Of a stretch of DNA of 64,000 bases, positions 1 to 10,921 are shown piece by piece. Made by a program: the position numbers and the translations under genes. The stretch lies in assembly GCA_029339195.1 (NCBI GenBank), contig JAPTJF010000253.1:24393-88392 (forward strand), written 5' to 3'. Under the pieces are notes generated by a model. That model searched no databases and was not told the origin of the DNA. It saw only the letters and a list, made by a program, of their open reading frames with translations. Position 1 is the first letter of the stretch, and each line of letters begins with the position of its first letter. This stretch comes from Micractinium sp. NFX-FRZ (taxonomy: Eukaryota; Chlorophyta; Trebouxiophyceae; Chlorellales; Chlorellaceae).

Positions 1-47
1 AGCACGGCTGAACGGGCGCACGGGGTGCCCGGAGGCATAGGGCGGGC

Positions 48-615
48 AATGCTCACAGGGTTAACTTTTTCGTTTTGAGATTTGGCCTGTCTTGGCCTGG
101 AGGTGTTGTTAGTTTGGTTTTTCCAGGCCAAAAGTTGGCCTGCTCAGCTGGGATTTGGCCTGCTGCCAGGTGGCGGCGGCGGCGGCGGCGTAGCGTGCGT
201 GGCACGGCGCGGCGCCACGCCTGCTGCCGGGGCCCTTTCAGGCATCTGCCCATCTCCCTTCACTAGAGCATGCGTTCTGTTTTACATAGCAGGGGAAGCC
301 AGTAAGACAAGGGCAACACGAACACCGCACGGGAGAGGTAGCAGGCCAGCCAAAGGGTGTGTGGCAAGGCCCCGGGGTCCTGCCAAGGCAAGTGGCAAGG
401 CCTCACTTCCCATAGCATCGTGCCTGAGTGCCTTTTTTGGCCTGGTGGTTCCCAATTTGGCCTATACTTTGGCCTACCCGCCTCAGCGCACACTGCCACG
501 TAGGCCAAAAAAATTGGCCTGCGGCGCAAGCGCCGCAGGCCAAAAGCTCGTTTTTTCCACAATTTAAGGCCAAAATTTGGCCTAACAGGCCAAAAAAGTT
601 AACCCTGAATGCTCA
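48..615. mobile_element. Non-autonomous hAT-like element (MITE) with target-site duplication
   Basis: The element spans 56-607 (552 bp). It begins CAGGGTTAACTTTTT, and its right end is the exact inverted complement of those 15 bases. The 8-mer AATGCTCA lies directly outside both ends (48-55 and 608-615). An 8-bp target duplication plus a short terminal repeat starting CAGGG is the hallmark of the hAT superfamily. The interior is crowded with TTTGGCCT/AGGCCAAA motifs in both orientations, mostly near the two ends, as expected of subterminal transposase-binding repeats. It also holds a 14-bp-arm hairpin at 514-543. No reading frame resembles a transposase, so it would have to be mobilised in trans. 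The intact ends and perfect duplication suggest recent insertion. It lies downstream of the metalloprotease stop codon. Confidence 0.85.
514..543. repeat. Perfect inverted repeat inside the hAT-like element
   Basis: Two 14-base arms (TTGGCCTGCGGCGC and its complement) are separated by AA. The arm contains the element's recurrent TTGGCCT motif, so the hairpin joins two inverted copies of the subterminal motif. Confidence 0.8.
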
Positions 616-1195
616 GCAGCGTCGCTCCTTGTGCCACACCGCCCGGTACCATGCAGCGGGCCTTGGGTGCATCCCTTCGGCCGCACCTGGATCAGTGCGC
701 CTTCTATTACACGTACAGCTACACGCGCATATGAAGCTCGTCAGCAGTTTAGGCACGGGGGTGAAATAAGCATGCAGGAGAGGCCAGTGTTCAGGCAGGC
801 TTCGGGCGGGCCACCCGGCGTGGAAGCACGATTGCAGTGTGCAAACAGGGGATATGCTGTACTTGGCATGTATGATGGCAACGAAAATGTGAAAGAAGTG
901 AGAAGGTGAAGGTGAACATCTGGGCGGCGGCGGGGGAGGGGGGTGGAACGATTGCAGTGCTCTGTTGCTTTGTGCTGCAGATAGTGTTGGATGTTGGAGG
1001 CGGGGTGGGTAGTACGCGTGCCAGGAAGCATTCAAGTAATTAGCTTGACTTGCAGTGCTTCGTGTCTTGGTGCTGAGTATGAACGCCTGCAAACGGGGTT
1101 CTTGGTGCTGAGGGTAAATGACTGGGAAAGGGGATGGCAAGGTACGGCAGGGTATGGAGGGGCGCTTGCGTGAGTGTGTGTGTGCATGTGGGTGC
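616..1195. other. 3' flank of the metalloprotease gene, no further gene seen
   Basis: This 580-base stretch follows the stop codon of the minus-strand metalloprotease and ends at the hAT-like insertion. On the minus strand a TGTAA motif, the usual chlorophyte polyadenylation signal, lies at 707-711 and could end a 3' UTR of about 490 bases. I see no convincing coding frame here. Confidence 0.5.
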
Positions 1196-4100
1196 CTAAC
1201 CCGAGGCCGAGGCTGTGGAAAGTGGCGGCGGTGAGGGTGGAGGCGTCGGCGAGGGGCGTGGGCTGGGAGGGGGGAGGGGGCTGGGAGGGGGGCTTTTCGG
1301 CGGTGGGGAGGGGCGAGGGGGTGGCGGGGAGGGGCGAGGCGGCGGTGGGGAGGGAGACGGCGGGCGAGGCGGCGGTGGGGAGGGCCTGGGGGGTGGTGGA
1401 GGCGGGCGAGGGGGTCCAGGGGGCGGCGGTGAGGGCCTGGGAGGTGGTGGGGGTGGGCGAGGAGGGCCCGGTGGCGGGGGTGACGGCGCCGGAGGCTTGG
1501 GGGGTGGAGGTGAGGGTTTGGGAGGGGGTGGAGGGGGTGGGGAGGGGGAAGGAGGCCTGGGTGGGGGCGGGGATGGCCTGGGAGGTGGAGGCGAGGGGCG
1601 TGGCGGACGCGGAGGTGGCGGGGAAGGGGAAGGCGGCTTGGGTGGCGGAGGTGAGGGCTTGGGTGGGGGCGGAGAGGGGCGTGGCGGCCGCGGCGGTGGC
1701 GGAGAGGGGGCAGGTGGCTTGGGTGGCGGAGGGGAGGGCTTGGGTGGGGGTGGAGAGGGGCGCGGCGGATTTGGGGGTGGTGGTGAGGGTGCAGGAGGCT
1801 TGGGTGGGGGAGGGGACGGCCTGGGGGGCGGTGGGGAGGGGCGCGGCGGCCGTGGCGGTGGCGGGGAGGGAGCAGGTGGCTTGGGTGGCGGAGGAGAAGG
1901 TTTGGGGGGCGGTGGGGAGGGGCGCGGCGGCCGCGGCGGTGGCGGGGAGGGAGCAGGTGGCTTGGGTGGCGGGGGAGAGGGCTTGGGGGGCGGTGGAGAG
2001 GGGCGTGGCGGAGATGGAGGTGGTGGTGAGGGGGCAGGCGGCCTGGGAGGTGGGGGGGACGGCCTTGGCGGTGGCGGTGGCGGGCGGGGTGGTGGCGGTG
2101 GTGGTGGGGAGGGTGATGGCGGGCGGGGCGGCGGAGGGGCGGGAGATGGTGGGCGGGGCGGCGGAGGCGAGGGCTTTGGAGGCGGCGGGGCGGGAGATGG
2201 TGGGCGGGGCGGCGGAGGGGAGGGCCGCGGAGGCGGCGGGTTGGGGCTGGGTGGGGCTGGCGGCGGTGGGGGTGGCGGTGATTTAGGCGGTGGCGGGGAT
2301 GGGGATGGGGGGAGCGGCGGCGGGTATCTGAGGGGTGGCGAAGGGGGTGGCGCCGGCGGGCATGTGCCCGCCACAAAGCCGGTGGAAGCCGGCGTGAAGC
2401 TGGCCACCAAGCTGTACTCTCCCAGGCTCCCATAGTTGGTGTAACCGGTGCTGGCACTGGCACCATCACCCGTGCCCGTCACTGACACAAAGTAGCGCCC
2501 CTCTGCCGGAAGGCTGACCGTGTTGCCGCCCGCCAGCACACCGCCCTGAGGGTCCCAGCTGGCCAGAGGAGCCCCGCATGCGCTCAGCAGCTGCACTCGT
2601 GCATCCAGGTTGGTGCGGGGTCTGTTGGTGCCGCTGCTGCTGGGCACCAGGTTGAGTGTGATCGTTGCGCTGCCCGCAGCTGCGTTGAAGGCGAAAAAGT
2701 CGACATCGCCGGTGCGCTCGATGTTGCCGGGCGTCGCCACGTTGGCGGCCAGTGGCGTGGCGGTGCCGGCCGTGTTGCCGTGGTCATCGGCACGGTAGGG
2801 CAGCAGGGCGCTGATCTTTGCAAGGTCGTCCTCTGTGTTGGTGGCGTTTAAGTATTCGCCCTTACTCCACTGGGACAGCGGCTGGTAGTAGCCGACCTGC
2901 GGGGACGCATGAAGGGGAGCAGACGGGCTCAGGATACAAGCAGGGGGGCAGGCGCGGGCAGGCCGGGAGTCAGGTGGGCAGTAACAGCAGGTGGCAGGAT
3001 ACGAGTAGAGTATAAACTGGCGGCATGCAGTCAGGCGCAGGCAGGCGCAGCCAGGCGCAGGGGTCAAATAGGAGTGGTGGCAGGTGGTAGGCGCAGGCGG
3101 GCCCAGATGTTTGAGTGGGGACCGGCGGGGGGTGCCATGCACGGGCAGGCGCAGCAGGCGGGCAACGAGTTGGGCTAGGTGGCTGCATTGGCACACTGAG
3201 CTCGTGGCAAGCCAGCGCACCAGCCCCACCACGTGCAGCTGCCACACACAGCACTTCAGGAGCAGCACGCCTGGCAGGTTAGCCTGGCAAGCCACGGAGG
3301 CCAGGCCAGGCAGAGCAGCAGGCAGAGCAGCAGGCAGAACAGCCCAGCAAGCCCGGCAAGCCAGGCAGGCCAGGCAGCAGCAGCAGCAGCAGCAGGCAGA
3401 GCAGCAGGCAGGCCAGGTCACACAGCAGGCAGGCCAGGTCACACAGCAGGCAGGCCAGATCACACAGCAGGCAGAGCAGCAGGCAGGCCAGGTCACACAG
3501 CAGGCAGGCCAGCTCACACAGCAGGCAGAGCAGCAGGCAGGCCAGGTCACACAGCAGGCAGGGCAGCTCACACAGCAGGCAGAGCAGCAGGCAAGGCAGG
3601 CAAGGCAGGGCAGCAGACAGAGCAGGCAGGCAGCTGGTGTGCCTGCCTACCAACTCACCCCCATGATGGGCGCCCAGCCCGCGTGGCCGCTGTAGTAGGT
3701 CGAGCTGCCCTGCCCGTCGTGCAGCAAGCCTGCAGTGTGAGCGCACAAAAGCAGGCATGTTCAGCCAGCTGCCAGCTGGCCCTTCAAGCCACCAAATATG
3801 GCACCGCATTCGCGGCCAGCTCTTCAACACGTGTGCTGCCGCCCAATGCCTCACCCAGGTTGTGCCCCAGCTCGTGGCTCACCGCCTCCCACACATACTT
3901 TGGGAAGCCGTTGCCCAGCTGCGGGGGAGGAGAAGAGGCAGCAGGGGGCCAGGAGGGCAGGTGGGCAGTGCTGTTGAGCCCAGGTTATGTGTGCACATGT
4001 TGGCATGTTGGCATGGCAGGCTGGCACACACCCCAACTCCTGCAGGCGGCAGCGGAATGCTGCCCTCTGCACAGCGCTGCCCCCCAGCTGCCTGCCCAGC

Positions 4101-6302
4101 CCCGGTTCCGCTCTGCGTCGTGTGGGGCCCACCTGCGCAGGGAAGACAAAGGCGGGCTGCACACGGGAGGGAGGGGGCGGGGGGGGGGGGGGGGCAAAAG
4201 GCAGCGCTGTTCAGTCCGGCTGCACGCGCATGCATCTCAACAAAAGAGTACGTGTGTCCACCATGTCAGCTGCGCGGGAGCCGAGGCCAGGCCTCGATAG
4301 GTGTGCCGGCATGGGCACGCCGCTGCGCTGACTGCCGCCGCTGGAGCACCGTGACTTCTCCCACTCTGTGATGCCGGAGACATGAAGCCAAGTGTAGCTG
4401 GGGACCGCCACACCACAAGCGGCACACACACGGCTCCGCCCGCCCGCAGTGGATGACCTCCCCCAGCTTGCCGCCCCACCGGTGCTTGTCCTGCCTGCCG
4501 CTGTGGCACTGTGTGAGGTCGCTCCCACCTGGAGGTAGGGCCTGCCAAAGCCGTTGATGTACGCAATCCCGCCGGCGCTCGACTTGAGCCAGTCGGCAGA
4601 GGAGCCTCCGATGACGGCGCGACTGCCTCGGTTGGTCAAGTCGAGGGGCGCGCCCGCAGCAGTGGTCTCCTCTGTCGTCACATCCACCTGTCATCAATGG
4701 GCAGGCGGGGCGGGGGTTGAAGCGCCGGGGGGTGAGGCAATTGAAGAAGCGGACGGGGGGGGGGGGGCGAGGGTGTGTGGAGAGGCACAGGCACACCCGC
4801 AGCTGTCCGCCTCCTCTGTCGCCACACCCACCACCTGCAGGTCCATACTTTGGGCTCACACACACAGATTCGGCGGCGAGCGGCCCTGGCTCACAGGAAC
4901 CGCAGGCCCTAGCTCCTGGTGCCAGCACAAACAGATGGGCATGTACCAGCGCAAGCAACAGCCTGCCAGCCCCGGCTGACTAGTAGTGCATGCCCATGCT
5001 GGGCGCTCAAGCGGGAGCATCGTAAGTATGTATACAGCACTGCTCAGGTGCCCCTGCCTGCTTCCCCGCCACACCCCCAGCCAGCCCAGCTCACGTCAAA
5101 CGATGCAAAGTCTTCGGCCACCGCCCGCCAGATGGCGATGATGTTGGCCAGCTCAGCGGTGGAGAAGGAGGCGGGGTTGCCGTCGGTGTCGTACTGCGGG
5201 CAGGGCGGGCGGTACCGCACTGTGAAGCAGTGCAGTGGGTGGCAGGTCAGCAAGGTTGGCATCGGTGAGCTGGCTGGCTCAGAGAGGAGGCAAGGGCAGC
5301 CTCCCATGCTGTACTGTGCTGGCACGGATGGGGAGGCAGCCACATTGTGGCGGTCAACATTGATTCAAGCGCCTGCCCGCCTGCCATGCGCGGGTGACAA
5401 AGGCAGGGTGGGAGGGCGTGAGCAGGCTACAGCTGCTGCCCGGCCGCTGCCTGCCGCCACGGCACACTGCTGTGCAGTGAAGCAACGTGCTCGCCTGTGC
5501 CCGCTGCCTCGACGACCCCCGAGCTGGGTGCAGGTAGTTAAATACAGTCGCAACTGGTAGCGTCGGGCAGTCTGGCAGCAGCAGGCACGCGGCAGGCTGG
5601 ACACAGGCGCACCGAGCAGCGGCAGGCATGCGACAGGCTGGCCACAGGCATACCAAGTGGCGGCAGGCAGGGGGAGGCAGCCGGCCTCAGCTCACCGGCG
5701 GCGTCACGAAAGCTGCGTCGTTGTTGAAGCCCGAGTTCCAGGCTGTGTTGTTGGTTACGTGTCCCGTAAAGTCGAGCAGCAGTATCCTGGCGGAGCCGGG
5801 GCGGCTGTGCAGCTTGAGGGCCAGGGAGGTGTCGACAGGGTCGGCGCCGCCGGGGGGCGCGCTGCCCAGCAGCCGGCGGTGGCTGTGGTCGTGGTCGTGG
5901 TTGTGTGCCAAGCGGCGGCCGCCGCCTGCCTGCGCTGCCATGGACTCGCACACATACATCATCCGCTTGTTCTTCTTGTCAAATCCCAAATCCCCATCAC
6001 GATCAAGCTCCTTGTTCAAAGCGGCGACGCTCAGGCCGGCGGCGGCGGCGACGCTGGCGGCGTCTTGGCCGATCGCGGCCTTGGCCTCTCTGCGCTTTTT
6101 CAAAGGTGGATTGCATGCGAGTGCGAAATTTGGGCAGCCTGGGGAGAACGGGTGGCGAATACGGACCGAGTGCGGCTCGAAGCAAACGCCCCTGGCAGCC
6201 TCACCTGCCCCAGGCGGTGTGCTTGCCGGTAGGTTTGACTGCCACGGTGTGGATGCTGCAGCCGACCAGCAGCAGGGCCGCAATTAACCGGAAGGAAGCC
6301 AT
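1196..6302 (-). CDS. Secreted metzincin-type zinc metalloprotease with PPC domain and hydroxyproline-type tail
   Basis: Exons in coding order: 6302-6205, 6089-5696, 5193-5095, 4687-4529, 4156-4133, 3918-3855, 3729-3659, 2896-1196; 869 residues, frame kept at every junction. The protein opens with a signal peptide (MASFRLIAALLLVGC). A His-rich stretch ending in HRRLL follows near residues 110-130 and may mark a propeptide end. The zinc site HELGHNLGLLHDG (His273, Glu274, His277, His283) is split across the exon 6/7 junction and matches the metzincin pattern HExxHxxGxxH. Met302 in APIMG is the likely Met-turn. A pre-peptidase C-terminal (PPC) beta-sandwich with GDVDFFAF follows at about residues 335-430. 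The last ~380 residues are SPPPP/PRPSPPPP repeats typical of wall glycoproteins. Inference: it is exported to the cell wall and cuts wall or matrix proteins. It differs from gametolysin (M11), whose zinc site is QExxH. Substrate unknown. Confidence 0.85.
1250..2330 (-). repeat. Proline-codon minisatellite encoding the (SPPPP)n tail
   Basis: The last exon of the metalloprotease gene is almost entirely imperfect repeats reading PRPSPPPPKPSPPPP and PKPPAPSPPPP. Longer blocks of roughly 60-100 bases recur. Ser-Pro runs like these are normal substrates for prolyl hydroxylation and arabinosylation in algal cell-wall proteins. The opposite strand has a long open Gly-rich frame only because of this composition. 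Confidence 0.85.
3376..3600. repeat. CAG microsatellite and 21-bp minisatellite inside intron 7 of the protease gene
   Basis: A short (CAG)7 run leads into tandem copies of a 21-base unit (GCAGGCAGGCCAGGTCACACA), interspersed with a GCAGAGCAGCAG variant. The array lies entirely within the intron between exons 7 and 8, so it does not touch the protein. Confidence 0.85.
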
Positions 6303-7301
6303 TTTGGCAGCTGGTGACCGTCTGGCCCCTGCTCGAAGGCCGGCTGGCCCTGACCCTGCTCAAGGACGGCCTGCCACAGCAAACATGTGTTCAGTGGAAG
6401 AACTTGCCACCACAACAGGCAGATCGCGTTCGAGCGAACGGCAAACCAGCGCTTGTCGCGGCAGCGAACAGATGGAATGCAAAAAATGGCGGGCAAGAGA
6501 AGCATGCCAAATTCGCGCGCCCTGAAGCGAGGCAGGACGGACGAAACCGGAGCGCCGCAGCTGCCGCCAGGGGCCGCAGTATCCGGCGGTCAGCGGGCAG
6601 CTGCACCTGCTGCACCAGCCGGAGGCAGGAGGACGCAGAAGCAAGGACACAACGGTTGGCCTGGCGGCAAAGGCAGAGAAAGGCAGACGGGTGGGGTGTG
6701 TGCACCACAGCTGGCAGCCGTGTGTTTGGTGGGGTGGGGTGGCGTGCAGCTGTGCGTGCTGGCTGGGCCGCGGCACAGCGGTGGCGGGCGGTTTGCAAGG
6801 GACAGGGCGCCCAGGCAGGCCAGCTGCGCTGAACAGCCTGTTGGCTGAGCCTTGCCGCAGCGATTCTCTGGGCAAAGCTGCGTATTGTGGGTGTCCCTTG
6901 CAAGGTTGCATCTTGTGGGTGTCCCTTGGAAAGTTACATGCCAACACACACAGTGCTTGCTTGAGAGGCATGCTTGGTTGTAGTGGTTCAGCGGGTGAGG
7001 CAAACAATGACAAGGGGAGGGTGGAAGGGATGGGCAGTGCCGAAAGGCGTGGGGCATGGGTCGCAGTCTGTACAGTTGCATGGTCCGGAGCAAGCAAGAT
7101 GGGAGGGAGTGGGAAGGTCCAGGTGGTGACAGGGAGGGGGGCACTAGTGAGCTGGCAGTCTGCACTGCTGAGCTGGCAGGCGGGTGGCGCCCTCACGGCG
7201 CCGAACTTGGGAGCAATGGCAGCAGCCACAGGCTGGCAGCCTTGGAGTCGGAAGCCGCCAGAGGCTGGCGGCAGCCGGGCTGCTGCCGTTTATGCGGTGG
7301 T
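6303..7301. other. Intergenic: protease promoter and 3' flank of the secreted Ala/Gln protein gene
   Basis: About 1 kb between two minus-strand genes. A 28-base near-repeat containing TGTGGGTGTCCCTTG occurs twice at about 6884-6940. A minus-strand TGTAA at 6934-6938 is a weak polyadenylation candidate for the upstream gene, about 365 bases past its stop. No coding exon is supported. Confidence 0.5.
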
Positions 7302-10300
7302 TCAGCCGGAGCCAGAGCCAGCGGCAGCCTTTGCAGTGGCGGAGGCGGAAGATGGGCCGGGGGCGGGGCTGGGGGAGGGGCTGGGGGAGGGGGAGGGGCT
7401 CTCCACGGACTGCACGCCTGCACCCTCGCCGCCGGCGGACTGCACAAAGCACAGGACCTGCGCAGGGTAAGGGGAGGGGGGTGGGGGTATGAGCGGGGCG
7501 GTGGCACCACGGGACGCCAGCATGGCCAGGGCACATGCCACGAGGAACGAACCAGAGAAACCAGAGGAACGAACCACTGGCTCGTTCCTTTCCGCTCCTC
7601 CGCCCCCAACCCCCACTTCCGCCCCCACCCCCCACTGCCAAGCAACCTTGGCCCCTTGTTACCTGCTGGGGTGCCAGGCAGGCGCGCAGGGCTGCCACCA
7701 GGTTGGGGTAGGCGGCCATTGCGTTCAGGAAGGCGGGGCCCTGGCCAGCCTGGTTGGCAAACTGCGGGGGAGAGGGACGGGAGGTGCAGGGGGCAGGCAG
7801 GTGAGGGAGGGCGGGTCGGGGTGGGCGCTGGCGTGCAGCAAGGCTGGCAGCCTGCAGATGACACAAACGATGGAAGTAGGTGGGCGAGGGAGGGCGGGTT
7901 GGGTCCTTGATGTTTGATGTGGGGGAGGGCGGGGTGGGCTGCCAGCATTCCAGCCACCAGCAGGGACCAAGGCAGCAAAGGTCCTTGCCGTTTTGGAGTG
8001 TCTGTTTGCACCCACCCACCTGGTAGGCCTGGGAGAGGGCGGTCCTCACCTCGTTCACACCCTACTCACAGCCTTCAACTGTGTCCACACACCCAGTGCC
8101 CTCAGCAGCATCGTGTGCACCCACCCACCTGGTAGGCCTGGGAGAAGGCGGTTCTCAGCTTGTCGCAGCCCAGGGAGTCGATGGAGCCAGACAGGCGGTC
8201 GGCCAGGGTCTGGGCGCAGGAGCCGCCTGCAGCAGGCATCGGACATGGGAGCCGATGGTTGGGGAGGAACGGGAGCCAGTGGCGCGCGCAGGCGCTGGCA
8301 AAGGCGGACCGCAGGGGTGCAGGGGCAGGAGGCGGCAGCAGGCCCCCCAAAGTACAAGCCGTGCAGAGCCGATGAAACCGCCCGCCCAGCCATCCGCTTG
8401 GCACCATAACCACCCCACCCCACCCACCCACCCTGGATGAAGACGGTGGCAATCAGGCGGGCGGCGGTCTGGGTGTCGCCGTTGCTCAGGCTCTGGGCCA
8501 CCAGCTGCTGGGAGGAGGGGCGGGGGGCAGAGGGGGTGAGGACACATGTCGAGGAAGGAAGAAGGGAAGGGAAGTGGGGGAGGGGACAGGGAGGGCGGAT
8601 CGCATGGGTGCAGGGAAGGCACCGCTGAGCCCAGTGCATCATCCCCCACGCCTGCACCTTGCCACGCAAATCCTCCTCCCACCCCCGCTTGCCTGGGCCA
8701 GCGCAGCGCAGGTCTGGTCCTCCAGGCTCTGCACGCCCGCCTGGTCAATGATCCTCACCGCCTGAACCACGGGCTGCAGGGGGCGGGGTGCAGAGGGAGG
8801 GGAGGGCCCCGGGGGGACGGGCGGGGGTGAGGGAACATGGCTCGGCACGCGCGGAGCCAGTCACAGACGTGCAGTCTGAAGCCAGCGCCGCCGTGTGCTC
8901 TGGTCGCCCTTGCCCCCAACCAACGATTGGTCTTGCTCTGCCTCCGGGAGTCCCGCCCCAAACCTTTGCTCAGACAGCCCTCCCCACACCTCCCCACACA
9001 TTTGCATCCTGCCTGCCCCGCCACTTGCCTGGACGGACTGTGCCGCGGGCTGCTGCTGCAGGACCTGGAAGAGGCCTTGGACCAGAGCCTGCAGGGGAGG
9101 GGGCAGGGTGGCATAGAAAGGGGCAGGGTTGTGTGAGGTCAGAAGGTAGGTTGTGGGGGCGGAGGGTGGGGGCAGGCCTGAAGCAGGCTGGCTGCAGAGC
9201 GGACATGGCCAGCTGGCATTGCGGGTTGAGCAGGCAGCAAGCAGGTGGGGTCCGCACGAGGGGAGCAAGCAGCCACGCACCTGTGCAGTGGCCTGCGCAG
9301 TAGCACCCTGCCTGACGGCTTGAGCGGAAGCCTGCAGGGACACAAGGGACAGAGGGGCGCAAAGGGTGGGTGTGCAAGGTCGGCAGGCAGGGGAGGCGTG
9401 GCAGGCGGGCAGGCGGCAGGATGGCGCGTCGTGCGCGCCCAGCCACCCTGGCGCTGCACGTCACGTCGGACGCCTGCCCATCGGCTCTTGAGCAATTTGA
9501 TGCACACCTGGGCGGCTGCCTGGGCGCCAGAGGAGGGGCTCGCGGACACGGCCTGCGCCACAGCGGCTGCAGGCGTGGGCGGGGGGAGAAGGCAGGCAGG
9601 GGGTGTCCTGTCAGCACGTGGCCGGACAGGATGGTCACGACACCTTGGAAAGCAGGCAGGCACCCTCCCGCCCAACGCACCAAGGCAGCTACCGCGCAGC
9701 TTCACCACCAGCCCCCACCGCCAACCACCCCCCGATACGGTTTGAAACTCACAGGCGAGCGCCTGGGTCCGGTTCTGGGCGACGGCCTGGCTGACGGCAG
9801 AGGCGGCGGCCTGGCCTCCCTGGCTGATGGCCGTGGCCACAGACTGCGGGGCGGGGAAGGCGGGGCGGGGGGCGGGGGGCAGAGGGGCGGGGGTGAGCTG
9901 GGGCGGCAGGCGCGGGGGGGATCATGGGGGTCTTGGGTGACCCTGGGCGGCAGGCGGCGGTGGGCAGAGAGGAGGTGGGGTGAGCCGGGACGACAGGCGG
10001 GGGTGTGCAAGGCGGTGCGCAAGGGGCTTGCATGGGTTGCGCATCATTTTGTGAGCAACTCACTACCTCTTGCGCCGGCCGGGCACGAGTGCGCATGCAC
10101 CTCCCCCCTGCACATGCGTGTGCGCCCCCCCTCACCTGGGCGGTGGCCTGGCCGCCCCCCTGGGCCTGCGCCTGAGCGGTGGCGTTGGCGCTGGCGGCGC
10201 CGCCGCCGTCGCTCGAGGCGGCTGCGGCGGCGTCGGCAGTGGCGGAGGAGTCCTGCAGCAGGCGCCTGACGGGGACTGCTGGCGGGGGATGGAGGGGCAC

Positions 10301-10921
10301 GGAGGGGCGGGTGGGTTGATGTGGTAGAGGCGGGCAGGCAGGCTCTGGTAGAGAGAGGAAGGCGGGCAGCGCTGGTGGCCGAGGAGTCCTGCGGAGGCGC
10401 TCGACTGGTCTGCAGACGGGACGGGGTGGGGCACTGAGAGGGCAGGGCCAGGGGGGTGGGTGGTCAGGGATGGATTGGCCTCAGAGGTCACCCGGACGAG
10501 TTGAGGGAGGCCATCAACGTGGAATAAGCTGCATCAGCGGGCGGGTGGGCGGCAATGGGGAGAGCAGCTGGTGAGTCATGCAGGAACGGGCGCATGGGGG
10601 TAGCGGCGGCGATTTGGGAGCGTCAGAAGAACCCGGTTCTGACCGCAGGGCGGCGGGCAGGGATGCACAAGAGGGCTCAGTGGGATGGAGGAGGGACCCA
10701 GAAGGCCAAGGGTTCGACAGAGGGGCACGGCGGCTGGGGCAGGTTTACGCGGGTTGAGGGGGCTCATCGGCGCGACTGTGGCGTGCATCAGCGGCTTGGG
10801 GCCCGATCCAAGACGGCAATGGGCCGCAGGCAGGCGAGGGGCGAGCGAGCAGCAGGGCCTCACCTGCCGAGGCAGTGGCCGCCAGGAGCAGCAGGCACAG
10901 GGCGAGGGTCAGGCGTGCCAT
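7302..10921 (-). CDS. Small secreted Ala/Gln-rich protein, unknown function
   Basis: Exons in coding order: 10921-10864, 10278-10136, 9843-9753, 9566-9508, 9331-9281, 9088-9029, 8773-8693, 8507-8432, 8226-8129, 7761-7663, 7457-7302; 323 residues, in frame throughout. Exon 1 is almost exactly a signal peptide (MARLTLALCLLLLAATASA). Mature sequence starts near VPVRRLLQDSS, then repeats of the QAVAQ/AQATAQ kind. A middle part contains spaced cysteines (GSCAQTLAD, LGCDKLRTAF, RACLAPQ, VLCFVQ). The C-terminus has (SP)n and Gly-Ser. Two introns (donors at 9028 and 8692) begin GC in a good AG|GCAAG context. Two acceptors are NAGNAG types. I do not recognise the family. It is probably extracellular or wall-associated. 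The RRLL motif after the signal peptide recurs in the neighbouring protease. Confidence 0.75.
8007..8048 (-). repeat. Decayed copy of exon 9 3' edge plus donor (secreted Ala/Gln gene)
   Basis: Forty of 42 bases match 8116-8157, offset 109. The copy covers the codons for TALSQAYQ (TAFSQAYQ in the real exon) and the GTGGGTGG donor. It lies inside the following intron and is not needed by the gene model. Confidence 0.85.
10365..10414 (-). repeat. Decayed copy of exon 2 5' edge (secreted Ala/Gln gene)
   Basis: It resembles 10234-10282, sharing GAGGAGTCCTGC and the surrounding bases on the plus strand. The copy keeps an AG acceptor on the minus strand but would read DQSSASAGLL in place of VPVRRLLQD. 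It lies in intron 1. Confidence 0.6.

Noticed and set aside
514..543. Intrinsic terminator or ncRNA hairpin
   Set aside because: The locus is eukaryotic and the hairpin lies inside the hAT-like element, made of two inverted copies of its own subterminal motif.
1215..2435. 406-residue plus-strand Gly-rich open frame (GGGGEGLGGGG repeats)
   Set aside because: It is the reverse complement of the Pro-rich tail of the metalloprotease. GGNGG/CCNCC composition keeps it open; it has no start context or independent features.
613..2469. 618-residue minus-strand His/Pro/Arg-rich frame
   Set aside because: Out-of-frame reading of the same proline-codon repeat; the protease frame has the signal peptide, zinc site and PPC domain.
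3233..4300. Plus-strand frame rich in AGQAGR and HTAGRP repeats
   Set aside because: It reads through the 21-bp intronic minisatellite on the opposite strand and has no recognisable domain.
8007..8048. Possible extra exon of the secreted Ala/Gln gene
   Set aside because: It would require an exon starting at a poor acceptor, and the 11-exon chain is in frame without it. It is better explained as a duplicated exon edge.
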